A DNA stretch of 25,131 bases, taken from NCBI GenBank assembly GCA_030838885.1, contig JAUZEU010000581.1:1-25131 (forward strand), written 5' to 3'. Both the position numbers and the translations under genes were made by a program. Positions 8,238 to 15,746 of this stretch are shown here, one piece after another; position 1 is the first letter of the stretch; every line of letters begins with the position of its first letter. Below the pieces are notes generated by a model that made no database searches, was not told the origin of the DNA, and was given only the letters and a program-made list of their open reading frames with translations. Source of the DNA: Bryobacterales bacterium. GTDB lineage: Bacteria > Acidobacteriota > Terriglobia > Bryobacterales > Bryobacteraceae.

Positions 8238-9932
8238 TCAGGGTTCGCGCACCTGCAGAATGCGATCCGCGGAAACATGCTCCAGCCGCTGAATGCGCCC
8301 GCTCGGCCACCTGATCTCCACAAGTTTCGCCTCTCGGTGGGAACCCAGTCCGAAGTGTGCGCGTTTATCATTGGAAGAGAGATAACTGGAACCAGCTGTC
8401 ACCATTGCGTACTGATCTGCCCCTGATTCCGTAACCACCCGGATGCGCGTGCCGATACCGTCCCGGTTGCTGACGGTCCCTGTGGTGGCGACCATCAGCC
8501 AGTGATTCCCCGGTACGCCGCCGTTCTCCAGAACGATTGCCGGACCGTTATTTACATTGATGGCCATATCGATCCAGCCATCGTTGTTCAGATCGCCAAA
8601 GGCAACGCCGCGCGACGGTGTTTCGACCCGGAGCGCCGGACCAGCGGCCGCAGTCACATCGACAAACTTGCCAGCGCGATTGTGCATGAGAAGTGGCGCC
8701 TCCCTATGTCGCAAATTGGGCTGAGTCAGCTGGACGTTGTCCAACACGTGGCCCTGTGCCACAAAGAGATCCTTCCAGCCATCATTGTCGAAATCAATGA
8801 ATTTGGCTCCCCAGCCGGAGTGCAGCATGCTGGCCGCACCCACGCCCGTGGAATCCGAAACATAGTCGAAGGCGCCCTTTGTATTACGGAAAAGCGCGTA
8901 CCTTTGCGTGCCGAGAGCATTCACGAAGATGTCGGGCCAGCCGTCGTTGTCGTAGTCCGCAAAATCGGTCCCCATCCCCGCGAAGGTATGTCCGTCAGAG
9001 TCGTAGGCCATGCCGGATGCCATCCCGGCCTCTTCGAAGGTGCCGTTCCCTTTGTTGCGGAACAGCTGCTGCGGCATCGAATCGTTGGCGATCAGCACAT
9101 CCGGCCAGCCGTCGTGGTCGAAATCTTCCATCGCGACGCCCAGGCCCTTTCCCTTGTGCTGCGCAAAGCCCGACGCCTCAGACACATCTCTGAAATACCC
9201 GTGCCCCTCGTTGTGGAAGAGCAGGCTTGAGACCGGTTGAAACTGATCGGGATGACAGTACATCCGGCCTCCCGGCTTCCGCAAACCGCAGTAGATATCC
9301 ATTGCAAAGTCCCATTGGAGATAGCGCGCCACCACCAGATCCGGCAGGCCATCCCTGTCGTAATCGAGAAACATCGCGCCAGTGGACCAGCCGCTTCCAC
9401 GAACGCCCCCCGCTTCCGTTACATCGGTGAAAGTGCCGTCGCCATTGTTGTGGTACAGAGTGTTGCGGCTAACGCCTGTGACGTATAAATCAGTGTGTCC
9501 GTCATTGTCGTAATCACCTGCCGCCACGCCCATGTCAAAGCCCCCGCCCTTGAGACCCGCTTTCTCGGTCACGTCGGCAAACGTGCCGTCCCCGTTATTC
9601 CGGTACAAGCGGTTCCAGAAGCGCGGTGCATCCTTTTCAGGTATGTCATTTGGTCCCATAGGATCTTTAAGCGCAGCGCCATTCACGAACAGGATGTCGA
9701 GCCACCCGTCGCCGTCGTAATCAAGCATCGCCACGCCTCCGCTCATCGTCTCGACCAGGTACTTGCGGGAGGTGGGGCTGGACTGGTGTATAAAGCCGAT
9801 GCCCGCACGTTTGGCAGCGTCCGCGAACACCGGAACGGTGGAACGTACCGTCTGCGCGTGAACAAGGAACCAGAACGACGCAAAAGGCAGCACACAGATC
9901 CACACACATCGGGGATTTCGCGGCCAGTTCAT
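8238..9932 (-). CDS. Secreted CRTAC1-like protein with FG-GAP/VCBS repeats and ASPIC/UnbV domain
   Basis: A 564-residue exported protein. The N-terminus is a signal peptide ending near VHAQ. Seven calcium-binding-like loops of the pattern DxDxDGxxD recur through the body (DYDGDGWLD, DYDNDGHTD, DYDRDGLPD, DFDHDGWPD, DYDNDGWPD, DFDNDGWKD, DLNNDGWID), as in integrin-alpha-type beta-propellers. The last 75 residues (GIGTRIRV, SSYLSSNDKRAHFGLG, VEIRWPSGR) form the ASPIC/UnbV domain. This family is abundant in Acidobacteriota and Planctomycetota, usually near TPR proteins and TonB receptors as here; the molecular role is unknown, with calcium-dependent adhesion or carbohydrate binding often proposed. 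ATG 9932 is supported by an AGGA ribosome site nine bases upstream. It converges on the TPR gene with no bases between the stops. Confidence 0.92.
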   Translation of the reverse strand: MNWPRNPRCVWICVLPFASFWFLVHAQTVRSTVPVFADAAKRAGIGFIHQSSPTSRKYLVETMSGGVAMLDYDGDGWLDILFVNGAALKDPMGPNDIPEKDAPRFWNRLYRNNGDGTFADVTEKAGLKGGGFDMGVAAGDYDNDGHTDLYVTGVSRNTLYHNNGDGTFTDVTEAGGVRGSGWSTGAMFLDYDRDGLPDLVVARYLQWDFAMDIYCGLRKPGGRMYCHPDQFQPVSSLLFHNEGHGYFRDVSEASGFAQHKGKGLGVAMEDFDHDGWPDVLIANDSMPQQLFRNKGNGTFEEAGMASGMAYDSDGHTFAGMGTDFADYDNDGWPDIFVNALGTQRYALFRNTKGAFDYVSDSTGVGAASMLHSGWGAKFIDFDNDGWKDLFVAQGHVLDNVQLTQPNLRHREAPLLMHNRAGKFVDVTAAAGPALRVETPSRGVAFGDLNNDGWIDMAINVNNGPAIVLENGGVPGNHWLMVATTGTVSNRDGIGTRIRVVTESGADQYAMVTAGSSYLSSNDKRAHFGLGSHREAKLVEIRWPSGRIQRLEHVSADRILQVREP

Positions 9933-9983
9933 ATCGTCAAGTCCTGTTCGTGTAGGCGGAGGCTCTGTCGCGGCCCAAGAGGA

Positions 9984-9989
9984 ATTATA
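9984..9989 (-). promoter_or_regulatory. Candidate -10 element upstream of the CRTAC1-like gene
   Basis: On the minus strand this reads TATAAT, a perfect -10 hexamer, about 50 bases before the ATG at 9932. The -35 region at the right distance (around 10007-10013) is a poor match, so the site is only tentative. No better promoter was seen in the region between this gene and the divergent ABC transporter. Confidence 0.3.
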
Positions 9990-10027
9990 TTTCGAGCCGT
10001 TTATACATTGGCATCCGATTTCCCGGC

Positions 10028-12013
10028 ATGCCTGGGGGAGACCCGCCCTTATTATGTAGCACCACCCCTACATTGAGCACCGAGTCACTTACAATACAGC
10101 TCAGCCGCAGGCAGCAGGCCGAATCTCCGCTTTGGCACTCGCAGTGCTCCGCACCGGGCACCACCTTGGCCCAAACGGATTCCCCTTTGAACCCGCCCCT
10201 CGCGGGATTTCTTAACCAATGGCGTGAGCGCGCCAGAGCCCTGCGTCACCTCCCAACTGTTTTTTCTGTCATTTGGGATGCCGCAGCCCCCCTGGTAGTC
10301 TTTGGCCTGATTTTGCGTGCCGTTGCTGCCTGCCTTCCTTTAGCGCTGCTCGCCGTCACCAAAATCATCATCGACAGTGTGGCAGGCATCGCATCAGGTA
10401 AGCCGCTCCCCCCTGCGTTTTGGTGGTGGGTAGCCCTTGAGATCGCTATCGCCGTGTCCGGCGCAATTCTGGGCCGCACCAACTGGTACGTAGACACCGT
10501 GCTGGCCGACCGGTTCAGTCACTCCCTCAGTCTCCGGGTGATGGCGCACGCCGCTGAACTGAACCTGGAGCAGTATGAAAACGCGGGTTTCCACGACCAA
10601 CTCGAACGCGCCAGACTCCAGGCCACAGATCGCGCTCCGTTGATCGCGGCGCTCGGCATGCTCATCCAGCAGACATTCACTGCGATCTCGCTCTGCGCCG
10701 GTATCGTCTGGTTCTCGCCCTGGCTGCTCGCAATCATGGCATTATGCCTCCTCCCCGCCTTTGCGGGAGAGAGCCATTACGCCTTCCTCGGTTACTCTCT
10801 CGCGATGTCGCAAACCCCGACCCGCCGCCGCCTGGACTACCTTCGGTTCCTGGGGGCCAGCAAACAGTCCGCCAAGGAATTGAAGCTCTTTTCGCTTTCG
10901 CAATTCTTCACCCATCAATATCGCGAGTTGTCCGACGTCCTGTTTCAGCAGAACCGTCGCTTATGGCGCCGCCGCCTCTTCTCAGGCGCGGCGCTTTCGC
11001 TGGTTACCGCCTCGGGCTACTACGGTGCCTACATTTACGTCGTCTACCGGGCGGTCCACGGCGAAATCAGCGTGGGAACCCTCACATTTCTCACCGGAGC
11101 CATCGGCGGCGCAAGCTCGGCTCTCCAAAATATCTTTTCAACTTTTTCTAACATCGCCGACCAGACCCTCTTTCTGACCGCCCTCTCCGACTTTTTTCAG
11201 GTTCGCCCGGTCCTTCCCATCAGCCCCACGGCGCTTCCGGCGCCCAATCCCATTCGCGATGGATTTCGCTTCGAAAATGTCACCTTTCACTACCCCGGCG
11301 CCGAGCGGCCCATCCTCCGCAACTTCAACCTGCACCTTGCTCCAGGGGATCGCGTGGCGCTTGTAGGCGAAAACGGCCAGGGTAAAACAACCCTTATTAA
11401 ACTCCTGACCCGTCTGTATGACCCTACTTCAGGCCGGATCCTGCTGGACGGAATCGACCTCCGCGAGTACGATCCGCAAAGCCTCTTTGCCCAGTTCAGT
11501 GTTCTTTTTCAGGACTTCATGGAATACGACATGGAGGTTCAGGGAAATATCGGAGTGGGCCGGATCGAACTCGCCGGTCCGGAGCGCGATTCCCGCATCG
11601 CGATTGCGGCGGACCGGAGCGGCGCGCGCGAAGTAATCGAACGCCTGCCTGGCAAGATGCACCAGATGCTGGGCCGGCGTTTCGAAGGTGGCGTCGACCT
11701 GTCGGGCGGCGAATGGCAGAAGGTCGCCCTCGCCCGCGCCTACCTTCGTGATGCCCAGGTTTACGTTCTGGACGAGCCCACGGCTGCCCTTGATGCTCGC
11801 TCGGAATTCGAGGTATTTGAAAGATTTGCGGAACTGACAAAAGGCAAAATGGCAGTTCTGATTTCACACCGGTTCTCCACCGTCAAAATGGTGGACCGTA
11901 TCCTCGTCCTGAAAGATGGCCGTATATTCGAGCAGGGCAGCCATGAACAATTGCTCGCACACGGCGGCCTTTACGCAGCTTTGTTCGAATTACAGGCATC
12001 CAGCTACCGCTGA
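10028..12013 (+). CDS. Type I ABC exporter half-transporter (permease fused to ATPase)
   Basis: A 661-residue inner-membrane exporter subunit, probably acting as a dimer. The first half contains hydrophobic segments at about 92-116, 136-157, 218-248 and 317-345. The ATPase half shows Walker A GENGQGKTT at 447-455 (K453), a Q-loop FQDFMEYDM, signature LSGGE at 558-562, Walker B VYVLDEP with D582 and E583, and the H-loop histidine H614. All ATP-site residues are intact. The first 55-60 residues are low-complexity and unlike membrane protein sequence, so the true start is probably later; TTG 10166 is one in-frame option, and ATG 10028 is only the most upstream start. Substrate is unknown (lipid, peptide or drug). 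It stands alone between a divergent CRTAC1-like gene and a beta-barrel gene, so context does not point to a partner. Confidence 0.88.
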   Translation: MPGGDPPLLCSTTPTLSTESLTIQLSRRQQAESPLWHSQCSAPGTTLAQTDSPLNPPLAGFLNQWRERARALRHLPTVFSVIWDAAAPLVVFGLILRAVAACLPLALLAVTKIIIDSVAGIASGKPLPPAFWWWVALEIAIAVSGAILGRTNWYVDTVLADRFSHSLSLRVMAHAAELNLEQYENAGFHDQLERARLQATDRAPLIAALGMLIQQTFTAISLCAGIVWFSPWLLAIMALCLLPAFAGESHYAFLGYSLAMSQTPTRRRLDYLRFLGASKQSAKELKLFSLSQFFTHQYRELSDVLFQQNRRLWRRRLFSGAALSLVTASGYYGAYIYVVYRAVHGEISVGTLTFLTGAIGGASSALQNIFSTFSNIADQTLFLTALSDFFQVRPVLPISPTALPAPNPIRDGFRFENVTFHYPGAERPILRNFNLHLAPGDRVALVGENGQGKTTLIKLLTRLYDPTSGRILLDGIDLREYDPQSLFAQFSVLFQDFMEYDMEVQGNIGVGRIELAGPERDSRIAIAADRSGAREVIERLPGKMHQMLGRRFEGGVDLSGGEWQKVALARAYLRDAQVYVLDEPTAALDARSEFEVFERFAELTKGKMAVLISHRFSTVKMVDRILVLKDGRIFEQGSHEQLLAHGGLYAALFELQASSYR

Positions 12014-12121
12014 ATTCCCGCCAAATATCCATTCGTAACTTCGCGCACGGCGGCATCATTATTGCTCATTTATGGGCAGAACGGGAGAAATTTATCCACC
12101 CTTTCAGATTAGGGACAGTAT

Positions 12122-12763
12122 ATGAAAATCAACAGAAAAGCTTTACCCCTCTATGTTTCAGGTGCGCTCTTGCTCTGTGTTTCCGCACAGGCTCAGGAAG
12201 CGAGTAAGTTTACGTTTAACGCAGGTGTGGGCTTCACCCAAGCCGTAGGACAGTCGGGCCGCCGCCTTGATACGGGACCTTCCCTCCAGCTCGGCGCGGG
12301 TGTGAAGATTAAACCTCGCTTTGGCGCGGTCCTTCAGTTTGACTATAACTGGCTGGGTATCAACTCCACCACTTTGAATGCGGCGGGATTCCCGGGCGGC
12401 GAAGTACGCACATGGGACTTCACTCTGAACCCCGTCATTCACGTCTGGCCTCACGGTCCGGTTGACGCTTACATCATCGGTGGAGGTGGAATCTATCACC
12501 GGACTCAGGAGTTTACGGCACCATCGGCAGCCACCGTTACTGCCTTCGATCCGTTCTTCGGATTCTACGCCGCTGCTATACCTACGACTCAGGTTCTTAG
12601 CTCATACAGCGTCATGAAACCGGGTGTCAATTTCGGCGCCGGCGTAGCTTTCGGAACGCGCTGGCACGCAAAGATGTACGCTGAGGCCCGGTATCATCGG
12701 GTCTTTCTTGGCAACGACAGGTATACGGACTTCATCCCCGTAACTTTTGGCGTTCGCTGGTAG
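12122..12763 (+). CDS. Small outer-membrane beta-barrel protein
   Basis: A 213-residue protein with a clear signal peptide (MKINRKALPLYVSGALLLC, cleavage near AQAQ). The mature part is made of alternating polar and hydrophobic strands rich in glycine and aromatic residues (FTFNAGVGFTQAVG, VLQFDYNWLGI, AKMYAEARYHRVFLG) and ends FIPVTFGVRW, an aromatic C-terminus typical of outer-membrane barrels. It is of the size of eight-stranded OmpA-like or OmpW-like barrels. AGGGA at 12111-12115, six bases before the ATG, fixes the start. The DUF4142 gene follows after 34 bp, probably in the same transcript. The function is not evident; the barrel could be structural or a narrow pore. Confidence 0.8.
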   Translation: MKINRKALPLYVSGALLLCVSAQAQEASKFTFNAGVGFTQAVGQSGRRLDTGPSLQLGAGVKIKPRFGAVLQFDYNWLGINSTTLNAAGFPGGEVRTWDFTLNPVIHVWPHGPVDAYIIGGGGIYHRTQEFTAPSAATVTAFDPFFGFYAAAIPTTQVLSSYSVMKPGVNFGAGVAFGTRWHAKMYAEARYHRVFLGNDRYTDFIPVTFGVRW

Positions 12764-12797
12764 GTGCAATAGATCACAAAGCAGAGGAATTTTGTAA

Positions 12798-13511
12798 ATG
12801 CAAAATCACAATAAAATCTTCCTGATACTTGGCGCAACTATTTGTTTCACGGTCCGTGGCGTGGCGTTCGCGCAGGCCGGTTCCGCGCAAAGCGGTGGCG
12901 CGGGCCAGGGTGCTGCTTCCGGTCAGAGCCCGCCTTCGGGTCGGGGAGGAGCTACCCCGCAGACCGGTCATACGGGTCAGGACACGAGTGCAGCGTCAGC
13001 CTCAGGCGCGGGTTCGTCTTCGGGTCAAACCCCGAGCGCCAGCGCTGATCAGAAGTTCGCTCAGAACGCCGCTGCGGGCAGCGCCGCCGAAATTGAAATG
13101 GGTCACCTCGCGGCGGATAAGGCTGTGAACGACAAGGTAAAACAGTTCGGCCAGAGAATGGTTACCGATCACACGAAAGCCAGTGATGAACTGAAGGCTC
13201 TCGCATCGAAGAAGGGTATGGCGCTTTCCGATACTCCCAAGCCTAAAGACAAAGCGATGATCCAAAAGATGTCGAAAATGTCAGGCGCGGCATTCGATAA
13301 AGCCTACATGCAGGACATGGTGAAAGATCACCAGAAGGATGTGGCCGAGTTCCAAAAGGAAGCGAACAGCGGTTCAGATCCGGATCTAAAGGCTTGGGCA
13401 GGCACCACTCTCCCTATTCTGCAGGAACATCTGAGAATGGCAAAAGAAGCTCTTAGCGCTGTGAACGGCGAAAACAGTGGAGGCACCGGAAATAGTCCAA
13501 GCGCTCGTTAG
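12798..13511 (+). CDS. Exported DUF4142 (ferritin-like helical bundle) protein
   Basis: A 237-residue protein. A signal peptide (MQNHNKIFLILGATICF, ending near VAFAQ) is followed by about 65 residues rich in Gly, Ser, Gln, Ala and Thr, which looks like a flexible linker. The DUF4142 domain spans about 80-225: DQKFAQNAAAGSAAEIEMG, then FGQRMVTDHTKASDELK, then a last helix pair with DMVKDHQKDVAEFQ and LPILQEHLRMAKEA. The family is predicted to form a four-helix ferritin-like bundle in the periplasm and is often linked to stress or extracytoplasmic functions; its activity is not established. Conserved His and Glu residues (DH at the second helix, KDHQKD, EH) are present. AGAGG at 12783-12787 supports ATG 12798. 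A strong terminator follows the stop. Confidence 0.88.
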   Translation: MQNHNKIFLILGATICFTVRGVAFAQAGSAQSGGAGQGAASGQSPPSGRGGATPQTGHTGQDTSAASASGAGSSSGQTPSASADQKFAQNAAAGSAAEIEMGHLAADKAVNDKVKQFGQRMVTDHTKASDELKALASKKGMALSDTPKPKDKAMIQKMSKMSGAAFDKAYMQDMVKDHQKDVAEFQKEANSGSDPDLKAWAGTTLPILQEHLRMAKEALSAVNGENSGGTGNSPSAR

Positions 13512-13527
13512 TAACCCATCCCGGGCG

Positions 13528-13565
13528 AAACGCGTGAGGGCAAAATAAAAGCTCTCACGTGTTTT
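13528..13565 (+). terminator. Intrinsic terminator after the DUF4142 gene
   Basis: The arms 13530-13541 and 13551-13562 pair over 12 positions (ten Watson-Crick, two G-U) around an A/T-only nine-base loop, and TTTT follows at 13562-13565. The stem can be extended by flanking A-T pairs. This should end the 12122-13511 transcript and separates it from the next small gene. Confidence 0.75.
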
Positions 13566-13606
13566 CGAATTCGAATTAGGTCACCCGATTGCTCTACGAC
13601 TGCACA

Positions 13607-13861
13607 ATGACAAACGAAACTGAGAAAAGCGATGCTGTTAGCAAGTCGGAGAACCTCTTAGTCACAACCGCCCGAGCAATCGGAAAGGCAGCGGGTACCG
13701 TGGCATTGACAGTAGTGCATCACGAGGGCGCGGTGCCCGCAGCCTCCACCCCTGTAACCGCAGTTCAGCAAGTCAAACGTGGAAAGCTGCCGAAACACAA
13801 TAAGACCCGCCTTCCGCGCCGTCAAAAGAAAGCCTTGGGCAAAGCGCAAGTCGAGGCCTAA
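13607..13861 (+). CDS. Small basic hypothetical protein
   Basis: An 84-residue protein from ATG 13607; the frame is open six codons further to a TTG at 13589, which is less likely. The N-terminal third is polar (MTNETEKSDAVSKSENLL), the middle is small-residue and hydrophobic (ARAIGKAAGTVALTVVHHEG), and the tail is strongly basic (KRGKLPKHNKTRLPRR, QKKALGK). There is no signal peptide or known catalytic motif. The charge pattern would fit nucleic-acid or ribosome binding, but this is inference only. It lies alone between a terminator upstream and a hairpin downstream, so it is probably its own transcription unit. I recall similar short proteins in other Acidobacteriota but cannot confirm this here. 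Confidence 0.6.
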   Translation: MTNETEKSDAVSKSENLLVTTARAIGKAAGTVALTVVHHEGAVPAASTPVTAVQQVKRGKLPKHNKTRLPRRQKKALGKAQVEA

Positions 13862-13891
13862 GTTCCTCGGCAAAGATGGTTCGATAGCCTC

Positions 13892-13934
13892 ATGCATTTA
13901 GGGCCAACTCCGGACAGGAATGGCCCTAAAGCAT
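13892..13934. terminator. Hairpin between convergent small gene and flagellin gene
   Basis: TTTAGGGCCA (13897-13906) and TGGCCCTAAA (13921-13930) are perfect inverted repeats, extended by ATGC/GCAT with one bulged base, around a 14-base loop. It sits between two convergent genes and has no clear T-tract on either side. A bidirectional terminator or mRNA 3-prime stabiliser is the likely role. Confidence 0.6.
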
Positions 13935-13956
13935 CTATCATCCAGGTATGGCCGTC

Positions 13957-15456
13957 TTAGCCCCTCAACAAAGCCAGCACCGCTTGCGGAGCCGAATTCG
14001 CCTGCGCCAGTGCCGCAATCGATGCCTGCTGCAGAACCTGCGCCTTGGTGAGGTTCGCCGCTTCGGAAGCCACATCCGCGTCGCGTATACCGGCCTGCGC
14101 GGCCGAATAGTTGGTGATCTGAGACTGCGCCAGATTGGCCGCATAGTTCAATTTGTTTACACCCCCGCCGACCTTACCTTGCACAACGCCGAGGCTCGCC
14201 ACCGCTGTCTGCAAAGACGTGAGCGCCGCAAGCGCATTACCGCTGCTCGAGGCTGAGTTTGAAGCAGCTGTAACCGCCTTCGCCCCGGTTGACCCAAAAA
14301 CAGCGCCGGTGTCACTACCTACGTTGTACGCCGTCTCGTTGACGCTGAAGCTGTTTGTGCTCTGAAGCGTGATATCCGTCCCGGCCGTCGACTTGACCGC
14401 TGTGATCCCGCTTCCCGTCAGAGCTGTATTAATCGTGGTCAGAGTCTGGTCCAGATTGGAAGCATTTGCCGCCGTCAAATTGATGGTCGTGGTTCCACCG
14501 GCGTTCTGAATAACAAAGCTTTCCGTCGCCGCACCGGTAAACGCTACGAAAGCACCGCTGCCGCTGGTGATGTTGTAGTTAGCCGAATTAACTGTCGTGC
14601 CGGCGGCGGTCACGCCGTTTCCGCCGGAAGCAGCCGCTGCGCTGACCGTGAACGCAGTGGCGCCTCCAAACTGCAGGGTGCCATCGCTTGCAACCGAGGC
14701 CGTAATCCCATACGCCTGCAAAGATGTGTTCAGATTATCGATGACCGTGGAGCCACTCAGGCCGCCGGCAGTGCCAGTGAGGGTAGTGGTAATGTCCTGG
14801 TTCCCTGTTCCTGTATTGAGATGGAATGTGAAGACCTGGGTAGCGCTCCCGGCAAGGAACGCCGTCGCCGAATTATCGAGCCTTACGGTGTTTCCCGCGA
14901 TCTTAGAGCCGCCGCCGGCAATACTGCTGGTCGCGATACCCAGCGCTGTTGAGTCCACAGCATGGGTGGAACCGCTCAGGTCCACAGATACCTGCGCATT
15001 AGCTACATTGCTGCCGCCCCCGATATATGTGATCAGATTCGTGTTGTAAGTGCCGCCGGTATTCAACTTGATGTTGGACGCCTGGCGGTTGATTTCCGTC
15101 AGCAGCCCCTGGTACTCGGTGTTCAGAGTGCCGCGGTCGCCGGTAAATGTGGCCGAAGCCGACTGGGTGGCCAGCGTGCGGAGTCGGTCCAGAATGTTCG
15201 ATACATTGTTCAGGCCGCCATCGATAATCTGCAGAGCGGCAACGCCGTTGTTGGCGTTCTGCACGCCCTGCGTCAGTTCGGCGGTATCGCCCCGGTACTT
15301 GTTCGCGACAGCCAGACCAGCAGCATCGTCTGCTGACGAATTGATACGATAGCCGGAAGATAACCTCTGAATCGTACTGCTCTGAAAGTCTTTGTTTACC
15401 CGGACGCTATTCTGCGCCACGAGTGACGCAACGTTGGTTTGAATCGATAACGACAT
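13957..15456 (-). CDS. fliC: Flagellin
   Basis: A 499-residue flagellar filament subunit, exported by the flagellar type III system. The conserved N-terminal D0/D1 helices are clear (LSIQTNVASLVAQNSVRVN, IQRLSSGYRINSSADDAAGL, GVAALQIIDGGLNNVSNIL). The C-terminal D0 helix is also clear (LTKAQVLQQASIAALAQAN, ending LALLRG). The central 250 residues are Gly, Ser, Thr and Ala rich and vary as expected for the surface-exposed domain. The frame opens 12 codons earlier, but ATG 15456 is the right start because MSLSIQTN matches the family N-terminus and AAGGAA (15470-15465 on the minus strand) lies eight bases upstream. No other flagellar gene is in the window, so the filament gene stands alone. A sigma-28-like promoter lies upstream. 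Confidence 0.95.
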   Translation of the reverse strand: MSLSIQTNVASLVAQNSVRVNKDFQSSTIQRLSSGYRINSSADDAAGLAVANKYRGDTAELTQGVQNANNGVAALQIIDGGLNNVSNILDRLRTLATQSASATFTGDRGTLNTEYQGLLTEINRQASNIKLNTGGTYNTNLITYIGGGSNVANAQVSVDLSGSTHAVDSTALGIATSSIAGGGSKIAGNTVRLDNSATAFLAGSATQVFTFHLNTGTGNQDITTTLTGTAGGLSGSTVIDNLNTSLQAYGITASVASDGTLQFGGATAFTVSAAAASGGNGVTAAGTTVNSANYNITSGSGAFVAFTGAATESFVIQNAGGTTTINLTAANASNLDQTLTTINTALTGSGITAVKSTAGTDITLQSTNSFSVNETAYNVGSDTGAVFGSTGAKAVTAASNSASSSGNALAALTSLQTAVASLGVVQGKVGGGVNKLNYAANLAQSQITNYSAAQAGIRDADVASEAANLTKAQVLQQASIAALAQANSAPQAVLALLRG

Positions 15457-15464
15457 TCTTCGCG

Positions 15465-15470
15465 TTCCTT
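15465..15470 (-). promoter_or_regulatory. Ribosome binding site that fixes the flagellin start
   Basis: AAGGAA on the minus strand, eight bases before ATG 15456. It favours this start over the upstream in-frame ATGs at 15492 and 15489. Confidence 0.65.
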
Positions 15471-15552
15471 GCCGATACGTGCCCGTCATCATGCCGGGTG
15501 CCGGTTCTCGCGGATCAGGTCCGCGATGCCGCCTGTATCTGTTCCGGTGTAT

Positions 15553-15580
15553 TGATCGGCATCATCGCGCAAGAACATTA
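15553..15580 (-). promoter_or_regulatory. Candidate sigma-28 (FliA) promoter for flagellin
   Basis: On the minus strand TAATGTTC (15580-15573), 12 bases, then GCCGATCA (15560-15553). The known sigma-28 consensus is TAAAGTTT, 11 bases, GCCGATAA, so six of eight and seven of eight positions match with a spacer one base long. The placement, about 100 bases upstream of the flagellin ATG, fits a class 3 flagellar gene. Confidence 0.5.
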
Positions 15581-15746
15581 GGCCCCACTCCAACGAACCG
15601 CTGTCCAACGCTAAGTTCCCGGAATTTCCACTCTTTCTGCCTTGGGTTTGGCGCAACAGACTGGACCATGTCATCCTATAGGCATCGCGTGCGGGTCTTT
15701 GCGTACTTAGAACGCGACTCGAATTCAGCGCTTTGGGACTCATTTT

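Noticed and set aside
14260..15000. Repetitive Gly/Ser/Thr/Ala coding sequence in the flagellin centre as a possible DNA repeat array
   Set aside because: There is no regular unit at DNA level; the low complexity fits the variable exposed domain of flagellins.
15457..15492. Longer flagellin start at 15492 or 15489
   Set aside because: The extra 12 residues do not match flagellin N-termini, and a good ribosome site precedes ATG 15456.
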